From the NCBI RefSeq assembly GCF_014636275.1, contig NZ_BMEB01000002.1, positions 930,001 to 994,000 on the forward strand: 64,000 nt of DNA, in the 5' to 3' direction. Shown here one piece after another: positions 15,249 through 22,910 of this stretch. A model generated the notes under the pieces. The model was not told the DNA's origin. It worked only from the letters and a program-made list of their open reading frames with translations, and searched no databases. Each line of letters opens with the position of its first letter. The first letter of the stretch is position 1. The position numbers were made by a program, and so were the translations under genes. The DNA is from Cellulomonas carbonis. Its GTDB lineage: Bacteria; Actinomycetota; Actinomycetes; Actinomycetales; Cellulomonadaceae.

Positions 15249-18140
15249 TCAGCGGCCGAGCACCGGTCCACTGGCGAACGACGGCGGCGGCGTGGTCAAG
15301 CGATACGGCGCAGGCTGTGGAGGCCAGGGGTTCGACGGTTGCTGTGGACGCGCGGGCGGCACGAGGGGCGCGGCGCGGCCGGGGTGGTAGGTGTCCCACG
15401 TCTCGGTGGCGCTCGGCTCGGCGTGGCTGATCGCGAGAATCTGCTCGAGCACCTCCCGTCCCGACGACGGCGCCTGGCCGGGCAGGCACTCTGGGTCGCC
15501 CTGGTCGATGACGACGTAGGCGCGGTTGGCGTGGCGGCCGCGGCTCATCGCGACGTAGAGGTCCTCGCGGCCCATGCCCGGGGTGGCGATCGTGTGGGTC
15601 TCGTCGACAGTCATGCCCTGGGTCCGGGCGATGGTCGTGGCGTAGCCGAGCTCGACGTGCTCGGCGACGTAGTCGGCGGGGAGGCGGACGGTGAGTGCGT
15701 CGGTGTGGTCGGCGGGCCGGACGCGGAGGGCTCCGTCCGGGAGGACGGCGATCACGTCCCACAGGGCGCCGTTGCGCACGAACCCGTCGGCGGTGGTTAG
15801 GCGCCGGTGGTTACGGCGGGTAACGACCCGGTCGCCGACGCCGGCTGCCAGCCCGTCGTGCAGGCTCACCCCGGCCGGGGCGACGTCGCCCGCCGCGATG
15901 CGGTCGGCGCGGATGCGGGCGTTGAGCTCGCGGACGGTCCGGTTGTCGACCGCCTGAAGCACCGCGAGCCGGCCGCGCTCGGCTGCGGTGGTGACCGCGT
16001 CGACGGCGGCGTCGAGCATCGCGTCGTGGCTGCCGGAGGCGATGGCGCCGTGGGCTGCGTAGGCGTCGAGCGCGGCCGGGTGGGCGCGGCGCAGCTCGAG
16101 GCTGGCCCGCGCCTCCCACGGGTTCGCGAACCGCCAGAGGCTGGTGAGCTCGGCCGTCGGTCCGCGGCGGGCGAGCATGCCGAACGCGCCGCCTGCGTCG
16201 ACCGACCCGCGTTGCAGGTGGTCCCCGACCAGCAGCACCTTCGCCGTCGCCGCGCGGGCCTGCTCGACGATCGCGGCGAGCGTACGGGTATCGGCGAGGG
16301 AGGCCTCGTCGACGATGACGAGCTGCCCGGGCGCGAACCGCCACTGGTCCTGCTCGGCGCGCAGCCGCCAGTGCTCCTCGTTGGCCGCCCGCTGCTCCCG
16401 GTAGTCGCGGCTGGACTTGCGGGCGACCGCGTCGGCGTACCGCAGGGCGCGGGCGGTGGCGCCGTCGCCGGTGGACTCGTGCAGCCACTTCGCGGTCGTC
16501 TCGCACGGCACCTCGAGCGACTCCGCCAGCGCCCGCGCCGCGGTGGCCGACGGCGCGAGCCCGACGACGGATCCGATCCCGTGCCGCCAGAACGAGGTGA
16601 GCGCGGCAAGGGTGGTGGTCTTGCCCGACCCAGCCGGCCCGACCAGCACGTCGAGCAGACGCCCGGAGGTGATGACGGCCTCGGCGGCCGCACGCTGGTC
16701 GGGGGCGAGGGCGCCGAGGTGGCGCTCGGTGCGCAGCTGGATGGCGCCGAGCATCTCCGCCGGCCGGTGCGGCGCGCCAGCGGTCTCGGCAGCGTCGATG
16801 AGCACCTTCTCCGCGCCGAGCAGCTCGGTTGAGGTGAACAGCGACTCCCCGACCCGCCGCGTCACCGGGTCGCGGTTGTCGTCCAGGTGCACGCACGCCG
16901 CGGCAGCCTCGGTCGTGACCTCGTTCAGCAGCGCCCGTCGCTCGCCCGGCGAAGCCATCCGCAGCAGCTTCGAGGCCCGGACGGCGGCGGCCCCGAGGTT
17001 CCACGTCGTCCACACCGACCGCCGCGTCGACACGTCATCGAGCACCTGGGCAACCATCGCCGCCCGCACTTCCGGGCCGACGTCGTGCGCGTGCAGTGCC
17101 CGCCCGTAGGCGCCGGTCAGTGCGCGGGCGGCGAGGTCGTGCGGCTCGAGCCCGGTCAGCGCGCGGGCGCGGTTCGCCCAGTCCGCTAGCAGGTCCGCGA
17201 GCGGCCGAACCGTCTTCGGCGGCCGGGTCGCGCGGGTCAGGTGCTGCCGCGCCCGGGTCGTCTCCACCCGGGTCGGCGCCCGGCCGTGGGTTGTCTCGAA
17301 CTGGGCGAGCCACTCCTGCTCGGCGCAGTGGATAGCCTCGGCCCGGGTCGAGAAGTGCGCGAGCAGGTCCTCGCCGATCCCGTCGACCTTGAACGCGGGG
17401 TTCCGCCGCGGGCCGCGGTCCCGCATCGACCACTCCACCGGCAGGCGCCGCGTCAGCTCGTCCGCGAGCAGCGCGTCATAGAGTTCGGACACGGTTACCA
17501 CGGCGGCGTGCACGGTCCGCCCGTCCAGGCTCCGCCAGGCGCCGTCGGGCCCCTGGACCTTGTTGGCGATGACGACGTGGGTGTGCAGGTTCGGGTCCCC
17601 GGCCCGGGTGTCCCAGTGGTCGAACGCCGCGGCGATCAGCCCGCGGGTGCGGACCTGATGACGGCCCGCCTCGCCGATGCGCGTGCGGATGACGCGCTGC
17701 TCGACGAACTCCAGCGATGACGCCAGCGCCGCCCGGTGCGCGTCATAGACGATGACGCGGTGCGCGTCATCGGCCAGCGCCCACAGCACCGACACCGACT
17801 TCGGTGCGGTGAACGTGAGGTCGAACCCGACGACCGCGTGCCGCTTCCCGTCATCGAACCGGCTATAGGGCCGGCCGAGTGCGTCATCGGTGAGAGGGTC
17901 GGCGCCGTCGCGGAACACGGCCGTCATCGCCGCCTCGCTCACGACGTCACCGGGGCGCAGTCGTCGGGTCGCGTCGCCGAGGCCGGCGAGGCCTTCGCCG
18001 TACCAGCGTCCGGCCGGGTTGCCGGTCTGCTCGTAGTACGCGGTGAGAGAGGCACCCGGCTCCAGGCCGGCGTCGCCCGCGGCGACGTGCCGAGTCAGAT
18101 AGGCGTACCCATCCCCAGCCGTCAGCTTGTGCATCGACAT
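15249..18140 (-). CDS. MobF-type relaxase with SF1 helicase domain (TrwC/TraA-like)
   Basis: 963 residues from ATG 18140; a GTG at 18143 lies 8 bases from GGAGG and is equally possible. The start is fixed by the family N-terminus MSMHKLTAGDGYAYLTR. In the relaxase domain are catalytic Tyr candidates (Tyr14, Tyr35/36), TFTAPKSVSVLWAL at 109-122, and the metal-binding His triad in HWDTRAGDPNLHTH (His175, 186, 188). A helicase follows: Walker A GPAGSGKTT at 501-509, Walker B IVDEAS, and a C-terminal TIARTQGMT..YVAMSRGR motif. It nicks oriT and unwinds the transferred strand. It is the only conjugation gene in the element. Confidence 0.93.
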   Translation of the reverse strand: MSMHKLTAGDGYAYLTRHVAAGDAGLEPGASLTAYYEQTGNPAGRWYGEGLAGLGDATRRLRPGDVVSEAAMTAVFRDGADPLTDDALGRPYSRFDDGKRHAVVGFDLTFTAPKSVSVLWALADDAHRVIVYDAHRAALASSLEFVEQRVIRTRIGEAGRHQVRTRGLIAAAFDHWDTRAGDPNLHTHVVIANKVQGPDGAWRSLDGRTVHAAVVTVSELYDALLADELTRRLPVEWSMRDRGPRRNPAFKVDGIGEDLLAHFSTRAEAIHCAEQEWLAQFETTHGRAPTRVETTRARQHLTRATRPPKTVRPLADLLADWANRARALTGLEPHDLAARALTGAYGRALHAHDVGPEVRAAMVAQVLDDVSTRRSVWTTWNLGAAAVRASKLLRMASPGERRALLNEVTTEAAAACVHLDDNRDPVTRRVGESLFTSTELLGAEKVLIDAAETAGAPHRPAEMLGAIQLRTERHLGALAPDQRAAAEAVITSGRLLDVLVGPAGSGKTTTLAALTSFWRHGIGSVVGLAPSATAARALAESLEVPCETTAKWLHESTGDGATARALRYADAVARKSSRDYREQRAANEEHWRLRAEQDQWRFAPGQLVIVDEASLADTRTLAAIVEQARAATAKVLLVGDHLQRGSVDAGGAFGMLARRGPTAELTSLWRFANPWEARASLELRRAHPAALDAYAAHGAIASGSHDAMLDAAVDAVTTAAERGRLAVLQAVDNRTVRELNARIRADRIAAGDVAPAGVSLHDGLAAGVGDRVVTRRNHRRLTTADGFVRNGALWDVIAVLPDGALRVRPADHTDALTVRLPADYVAEHVELGYATTIARTQGMTVDETHTIATPGMGREDLYVAMSRGRHANRAYVVIDQGDPECLPGQAPSSGREVLEQILAISHAEPSATETWDTYHPGRAAPLVPPARPQQPSNPWPPQPAPYRLTTPPPSFASGPVLGR

Positions 18141-18163
18141 CACCGGAACCACCTCCCCTCGCG

Positions 18164-18230
18164 ACGCCGTCGCTACCTGCAGGTGTGCGGCGGTGAGGGA
18201 GAAGATGCGCACCTGCCGCCGCGACGGCGT
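18164..18230. other. Nested inverted repeats, candidate oriT
   Basis: ACGCCGTCGC (18164-18173) is inverted exactly as GCGACGGCGT (18221-18230). Inside it GCAGGTGTGC (18179-18188) is inverted with one mismatch at 18207-18216. The structure lies 24 bases from the relaxase start, the usual place for a MobF oriT. It also covers the proposed start of the gene at 18205. Confidence 0.4.
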
Positions 18231-18570
18231 TCAGGAAGAGGTGTGCCAGCGGGCCTACCAACCTCAGCCGCTAACGCAGGCGGGCTGGGTGGAGGACGAT
18301 TGGCTCGTGCCCGCGCTGACGGTCGAGGTGTTCCCGATCGAACCAACGCGCTGGATCGCGGTCGTCGACGCAACCAAGGGGCCCTTCTCGACGGAGGTGG
18401 CGTCGCCGCAACTGGTTGGCGCTGAGGTGGCGCGGGCGATCCTCGAGGTGCTTGGTGACGACCTCCCGCACGAACTGGTCGACGAGAGCGGCCGTCCTGG
18501 GATGCCCAGGTCGCTAGGCGCCAGATGGGTCGTCTGCTCTCACGCGAGGGCTGACCCGCCGGGGCTTTGA
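18205..18570 (+). CDS. Hypothetical protein, divergent from relaxase
   Basis: 121 residues from ATG 18205, with GAGGGAG just upstream. The middle segment (WIAVVDATKGPFSTEV, then a helix GAEVARAILEVLG) could be a small alpha/beta domain of about 60 residues. The first 25 residues overlap the nested inverted repeats and are Arg/Cys-rich, so a later start such as GTG near 18290 is possible. No family is recognised. It may form a short rightward pair with the next gene. Confidence 0.45.
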   Translation: MRTCRRDGVQEEVCQRAYQPQPLTQAGWVEDDWLVPALTVEVFPIEPTRWIAVVDATKGPFSTEVASPQLVGAEVARAILEVLGDDLPHELVDESGRPGMPRSLGARWVVCSHARADPPGL

Positions 18571-18615
18571 GCGCTAGGGTCCGGCCAACCGTCCAGCTCG
18601 ACTGATCGGAGCCCC

Positions 18616-18930
18616 ATGCCCCTCGTCGTTGAAGCTCAGCCGATCTCCGACACGCTCTTTCGCCTCGAGATCACCATGGACGGGACGGTCATCGGCGAGT
18701 ACGAGCGCTCGCGCCACGCGGATATCGCGCGCAAGACCGAGGAGGTCAACTGCGCTGCGGACTACCTCATGGAGCTCTACGGTCGCCGCGGCAGGTTCGT
18801 CGTCCGCTGGAACGCGGCCACGCGCACGAAGGTCATCCGCGACGAGCTCGGGAACCACGTAGGTGAGATCCCGAGGCCCTGCTGGCGGAAGCCCGCTCGC
18901 CAAGCCAACGCATCCCGTTTAACCGCGTAG
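18616..18930 (+). CDS. Hypothetical protein of the element
   Basis: 104 residues from ATG 18616 with GGAG at 18608-18611. A compact alpha/beta sequence (FRLEITMDGTVIGEY, then EEVNCAADYLMELYGRRGRFVVRWN) ends in a basic tail. No recognised domain, membrane segment or signal. It follows the previous gene by 45 bases on the same strand. Confidence 0.55.
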   Translation: MPLVVEAQPISDTLFRLEITMDGTVIGEYERSRHADIARKTEEVNCAADYLMELYGRRGRFVVRWNAATRTKVIRDELGNHVGEIPRPCWRKPARQANASRLTA

Positions 18931-19041
18931 CTTTGTGAGGCCGCCAGGCCACGCTGACGCCGAGGAGTGCCGCGCCTCCCGGGAGCCGGCGCGGCCGCGG
19001 GCTGAGTTCGCACATGTGAGGACCTGCGACGCCATAGTGGC

Positions 19042-19431
19042 TCAGGCGTTGGCGAAGGTCCGCAGGATGTCCGCGCCGGAACTGAGGACGACCGCGTCCT
19101 CTGCCAGGCCTTCAGGCAGGTGCTGCCGCACCTCCTCGCTAAAGATCATCGTCGGCACGCCAGGGGCCATCAGGGCCATGTCGCCGGCTGACGCCATCCG
19201 GACGAACAACTCCCAGGCCAACTGCCCGCTGACGTGGTTCACCATGAAACCGGTGCCCGGCTCGGCGACCCCGTAGAAGTCGGCAGTCCCGTCGTCGAAG
19301 TGCAGCTCGGCGAAGTCGGACTCCGACTCGACCCGCATCAGGTGTGGGGCAAGAAGCTCGCTCAGCACACCGTTCTCCGCCTCGGCCGGCTCCCCGCCGA
19401 CGAACCGCTGCGCGAACACGTCGAAGCTCAT
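19042..19431 (-). CDS. Hypothetical acidic protein (immunity/SMI1-like size, unassigned)
   Basis: 129 residues from ATG 19431, starting MSFDVFAQRFVGGEP. The protein is acidic and soluble, with the phrases DGTADFYGV and GFMVNHVSGQLAWELFVRMA. I have the impression of a recurrent actinobacterial hypothetical family, but no function can be named. It lies between the two rightward small genes and the DUF262 operon, and is GC-rich like the backbone. Confidence 0.6.
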   Translation of the reverse strand: MSFDVFAQRFVGGEPAEAENGVLSELLAPHLMRVESESDFAELHFDDGTADFYGVAEPGTGFMVNHVSGQLAWELFVRMASAGDMALMAPGVPTMIFSEEVRQHLPEGLAEDAVVLSSGADILRTFANA

Positions 19432-19551
19432 GCCCGGAGCGTTCCATCCAGCGCTGGCCCCTTCAAGAGACCCTCAGCCCCCGCAGGCTCGGTGGGCCGT
19501 CGTCACCGCGCCCGTTCGGGCTGGAGCCCTGGGCGCAGGAGCCGATGACGG

Positions 19552-19588
19552 CGACGACTCTTCTTGCATCCGATGATGCAAGTCGTCG
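19552..19588 (-). terminator. Hairpin downstream of the DUF262 operon
   Basis: CTTGCATC/GATGCAAG (19563-19570/19575-19582, 4-base loop) is extended by CGACGA/TCGTCG at 19552-19557/19583-19588 with a 5-base bulge. It lies about 140 bases past the DUF262 stop. The rest of 19432-19728 shows no credible gene. Confidence 0.4.
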
Positions 19589-19728
19589 GGTTCGCTGGAG
19601 GTGTCGCGGTTCGCCCGGTGCCGCGCTTCTAGGCATGCCCATCGCAACGGCACCTGCAAGCACCCGATCCGCACGGACGGTGTCACTCGGTGTGACCCTG
19701 CCGATGCGGACACTGTCTGAACGTGCGA

Positions 19729-21333
19729 CTACTGGAGCCTCTCTGCCTCTCGGCGCACTTGCACCCACTCTCCCAAGAAGTTAAGCAAGGCCTGGAGCCG
19801 ATAGACGAAGAACTCCTCGAACTCCTCGGGCGTTGCCGTAGGCGAAGGCATCTGACTCGGAAGGAACTGTGAAGCTGCGAGATCGCGGTGTGCCAACAGG
19901 GCGCCTCGGGCGGCAGCAGCACTTAGGTCCCGCCTTGTGAGTGCGAAGCTCAGTACTCGCAAATGGGGCGCGGAAGGCTCGCTGGACCAACCTCGGCCGA
20001 ACAAGCTGCGCGGGATCAACGGGCCGTCGGGATGGTCCGACCGGCCAAGATCGCTGTCGCTTCCGCTTTGTTGAACATTGAGGAGGAGGCTACACAGGAA
20101 GGTGCGCCAAATCGCACCTTGGCTTCGACGGGTAGATTCGAGCAGTCCCTCGAGACTAACTGTGCGCGGTTCGAAAGAGCCGCTCACCAAACTGCCGTAG
20201 TCAGACACGACCCGAGTGTTCGACGCGACATCGTAACCAAGCCCAAAGCCGGTCCCGAAGAACCATGACCGAAGCGACTCCTCGGTTCCCCTGCTACCTT
20301 CTTCGCGCATGAATAAGGCCGCAACTGCTGGCAGCATCGCGCCGTATGGAAGGTACGCCGGCGTGGCCACGCCGCATCGCTGACGGAAGAATGCAATGGC
20401 GCGGCGCATGGCGCCTAGCGATTCGTCCCAGCGGGGGGCGATATCCTCGGTTTGGAGCCGCAGTACCGCCGACTGTCTTACGTCAGCAGCGGTGTTCAGC
20501 GCAATTGCCTGAAGCAATGGCGTTGCGTCGTCTCCTAGCCAACCCGCGAGATCGGGCGATGCCCCCCTCGCCTCGTCCCAGGCATCCCGCAAACTCCAAG
20601 CGGGAGTGGAGATGCGGGCGACCATCAGGTCGAACGTACCCAGCCGCAGGCCGGTCCGGTTCGTGATCTCAAATATTTGTGCCAACTCCACCGGTGGGAC
20701 GGACCGATCCAGGACGGTGACCGTGTATCGATACTCGGCGAGGCGGTTAGCGACGTTTCGGAAGAACTCTGTGAGCTCCTCGAGCGAACTGTCCGACATT
20801 AGGCCGGTCGCCTCGAGGGCTGAGCGCCACTGGAAGTACGACGCCGGCGAGTCCATAGCACTGATTGGAATGATCCGCTCTCGTACTTGGTAGGATGGCT
20901 CCTGTGCGTCTTTTAGCCACTTCTCGGTTGGGATGACCAGGAGAGCGTCCTCGATCTCGTCACGGCCAGCACCCTCGATTTTTAGGTCCCAGCGAATCGC
21001 GTACCTATAGTCACCGCGCCCTCGCACGGCGTGGAACAGGCTGGTCAAGCGCTGCTGCCCATCCAGAACTACGTAATGAGGCGCATCAGCGAGCCTCTCT
21101 GCGCCGTCGAATGGCCGAGGGTTCAATTCCTCTTTTGCTGCGGCGTTGTACTCGGTGAACATCAACGTGCCGGAGGGCCACCCGAGGAGCATGCTCGTGA
21201 GGAGAGATTTCACGGCGGCCGGTGACCAGTCGTAGTCGCGTTGAAACCCAGGGAGCACAATTTCTCCGGCCTCGACGAAGTCGAGCAGGCGCCGCAAGTC
21301 GATCAATTCTGCCCTGATGTGCATGCCACGCAA
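19729..21333 (-). CDS. DUF262 domain protein (GmrSD N-domain type), candidate defence gene
   Basis: 534 residues. I prefer TTG at 21333, directly after the upstream TAG and 5 bases from GAGGTGA; ATG 21324 is the alternative. DUF262 signatures are FQRDYDW at 30-36 and VVLDGQQRLTSL at about 88-99, the ParB/sulfiredoxin-like nucleotide site. ITNRTGLRLGTFDLMVARI follows near 220. DUF262 is the N-half of GmrSD-type modification-dependent restriction enzymes and recurs in defence islands. I see no DUF1524 HNH motif in the C-terminal half, so nuclease activity is not supported. It is AT-rich, and coupled to the membrane-protein gene upstream. Confidence 0.8.
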   Translation of the reverse strand: MRGMHIRAELIDLRRLLDFVEAGEIVLPGFQRDYDWSPAAVKSLLTSMLLGWPSGTLMFTEYNAAAKEELNPRPFDGAERLADAPHYVVLDGQQRLTSLFHAVRGRGDYRYAIRWDLKIEGAGRDEIEDALLVIPTEKWLKDAQEPSYQVRERIIPISAMDSPASYFQWRSALEATGLMSDSSLEELTEFFRNVANRLAEYRYTVTVLDRSVPPVELAQIFEITNRTGLRLGTFDLMVARISTPAWSLRDAWDEARGASPDLAGWLGDDATPLLQAIALNTAADVRQSAVLRLQTEDIAPRWDESLGAMRRAIAFFRQRCGVATPAYLPYGAMLPAVAALFMREEGSRGTEESLRSWFFGTGFGLGYDVASNTRVVSDYGSLVSGSFEPRTVSLEGLLESTRRSQGAIWRTFLCSLLLNVQQSGSDSDLGRSDHPDGPLIPRSLFGRGWSSEPSAPHLRVLSFALTRRDLSAAAARGALLAHRDLAASQFLPSQMPSPTATPEEFEEFFVYRLQALLNFLGEWVQVRREAERLQ

Positions 21334-22119
21334 CTACTTCACCTCGCCTTCAAAAACCGTCGCACCCGGCCGTTCGTTGAACTGTGAGTACCACCATTCG
21401 GCGGGTGGCCGCGTGTGGGCGGGGTCCATCACGAGGGCTATGCGCTTCTCGCCCAACTTTCGCGTGAGTGCGCGATCTAGCAGGATCACCACCGCGCTGT
21501 CTGTGTGAATATACTCGTAGGCGATAGTCTGTTCGGCGTATGCGAGCCGGATCCTCGACCCTTTGCAAGTCGATGCATCTCGGGCGTACGCATCCCAGAG
21601 CTTCTCGATGGCGCGCCGCTGTGAACTGAGTTGCGCCTGACTCTCATCGATACTGGCCCCGCGCATATCCGCCACTTCGGTGGCGTGGGGCCCTTTCGGA
21701 TCATTGACGACGCAGTCGATAGTGATTGGCCGACCGCTCGTGGCAGCGAGAATCTCCGGCCACAGACTTACCATCCGGTCCCCAGCTGCCACTACCACCT
21801 TGATCGAGTGAGTGCCGCGAAAGATGCGCTCCCAGTCTACAGCGGTTTCGACGGTAGCGTCCAGGAGGCCAAGGTTGCGAAGTGATTGGGCGGTGTTAGT
21901 CAGGTCGAATAGTTCGGCGGTATAAGATTCGCGCACGAATAAGTCGTATGCGATAGAGATTAGGCCAATGCTCAGAAGGACGGCGCCGAAGTTCTGCAGT
22001 AGTAGCGCCGCTGTGTCTGTGGCGACTGTCGTTCCGATGATGAGGGCAACGGTGGAGGCGAAGACGACGACGCCCGCGATTATTATCATTGTCGGTCGCG
22101 ATATGCGACGATGATTCAT
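21334..22119 (-). CDS. Two-TM protein coupled to DUF262 gene, candidate defence effector or sensor
   Basis: 261 residues from ATG 22119. Two transmembrane helices span about residues 11-33 and 37-60. The next 200 residues are predicted cytosolic and alpha/beta, with IKVVVAAGDRMVSLWPEI near 105 and AVVILLDRALTRKLGEKRIALVMDP near 210. I recognise no named domain; it is not an obvious PLD, TIR or nuclease. The TAG stop abuts the DUF262 start codon, implying one translated unit. This is the most AT-rich gene in the window. A membrane effector gated by the DUF262 protein is an inference from layout only. Confidence 0.65.
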   Translation of the reverse strand: MNHRRISRPTMIIIAGVVVFASTVALIIGTTVATDTAALLLQNFGAVLLSIGLISIAYDLFVRESYTAELFDLTNTAQSLRNLGLLDATVETAVDWERIFRGTHSIKVVVAAGDRMVSLWPEILAATSGRPITIDCVVNDPKGPHATEVADMRGASIDESQAQLSSQRRAIEKLWDAYARDASTCKGSRIRLAYAEQTIAYEYIHTDSAVVILLDRALTRKLGEKRIALVMDPAHTRPPAEWWYSQFNERPGATVFEGEVK

Positions 22120-22371
22120 TGACGCGACCTTCCCGCGATCATCCCTCGTCCAATGGTCACCCGCACGTGATGGCCGAGGCTAGCGCACCAAGCGGTCGCG
22201 CCACTTGCTCCGGGTTCTCGTGGCGGTCCGGGGCCCGTCCGGTCCCGACCCGCGCCGCCGAAGCTCTACGCGGTGCCGATCGTGCGCGGCTGGTTGGGCG
22301 CTTCGGGGCGCAAGGTGTTGGTCTGGTGTGAAACGTCCGTCCCTGTGGTTGGTGCAGTCGGTCAAGGGCGC

Positions 22372-22621
22372 GTGGTCAGCGTGGGTGCGAACCACGCGCT
22401 CGCCGGCTCAGGCCTTGACGGATGCTCCCTAGGGCAGCAAGCGGCAGGTCGTCCCTCGTGCGGACCGTCAGCGTCGTGTCGACGTTGCGTAGCGAGGTGC
22501 CGTCCGGTCCGATCTGGTCTGATCCACAACGACGCTGCTAAGTGAGCGTCTTACTAGTGGGTCCGGGCCGGGGCCGTCGACAGCGCGGCTCGAAGCCCTC
22601 GTGGTCAGCGCGTGGTCAGCG
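22372..22621 (+). repeat. Candidate integrase arm-type sites, right end
   Basis: GTGGTCAGCG occurs at 22372-22381 and as a doublet at 22601-22610 and 22612-22621, again 11 bp apart and 83 bp from the right core. Bases 22120-22703 otherwise hold no supportable gene. Confidence 0.6.
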
Positions 22622-22703
22622 GGGTCCCCGGAACGGCGTCACTACGAGAACTACCCGCATGTATTTTCCCACGTCAGAGAGTTGTCCTTGAACCAAGATC
22701 GAA

Positions 22704-22744
22704 CTCCTAAAGCGGGTGTCGGTACCTCGATCATCCTGCGGCGC
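22704..22744 (+). other. Right attachment core (attR) plus decayed tRNA-Arg 3' end
   Basis: The exact 19-bp core is 22704-22722. The following bases resemble the tRNA 3' arm at the same spacing: TCGA of the T loop, and GGCGC of the acceptor strand at 22740-22744, 18 bases past the core exactly as in the intact tRNA. About half of the other bases have changed. This is expected for the displaced original tRNA end no longer under selection. Bases 22745-22910 hold no gene I can support. Confidence 0.8.
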
Positions 22745-22910
22745 CCGGAGCGTCGTAGGTGAGCGGGCCGTCTCCCGACTCGGTCGCGAGGATCACGCCG
22801 CCTGGCGTGACTGGGTCAGGACGATCCACCACCGGCTGACCACCGCCAGCCGTCAGCGTTCTCGCCGGGGGTCGTGGCCGGAGCTCGGCGCCGTCCGCAG
22901 ACACGCAGGG

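Larger units (their letters stand above)
10756..22722. mobile_element. Integrative mobilizable element in tRNA-Arg(CCU), about 12 kb
   Basis: The boundaries are the identical 19-bp cores at 10756-10774 and 22704-22722. The backbone is a tyrosine integrase (13699-15000), an overlapping excisionase-like gene and a MobF relaxase-helicase. No FtsK/TraB pump, coupling protein or mating-pair gene is present, so the element would be mobilized by a helper. Cargo at both ends has visibly more A and T than the backbone or host. It encodes a SIR2-STAND protein (left) and a DUF262 plus two-TM-protein pair (right), both plausibly anti-phage. Three small hypothetical genes fill the middle. Confidence 0.88.

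Noticed and set aside
15249..18140. Conjugative (self-transmissible) element or AICE
   Set aside because: No FtsK/TraB-like translocase, coupling ATPase or type IV secretion gene is present, and no replication initiator. Mobilizable is the most that can be supported.
19729..21333. Complete GmrSD-type restriction enzyme
   Set aside because: The DUF262 part is clear, but I found no DUF1524 His-Asn-His pattern in the C-terminal half, so nuclease activity is not claimed.
22704..22744. A second tRNA-Arg gene
   Set aside because: Only the 19-bp core and scattered 3'-arm bases match. There is no 5' half, and the T stem does not pair, so it is an attachment-site remnant.
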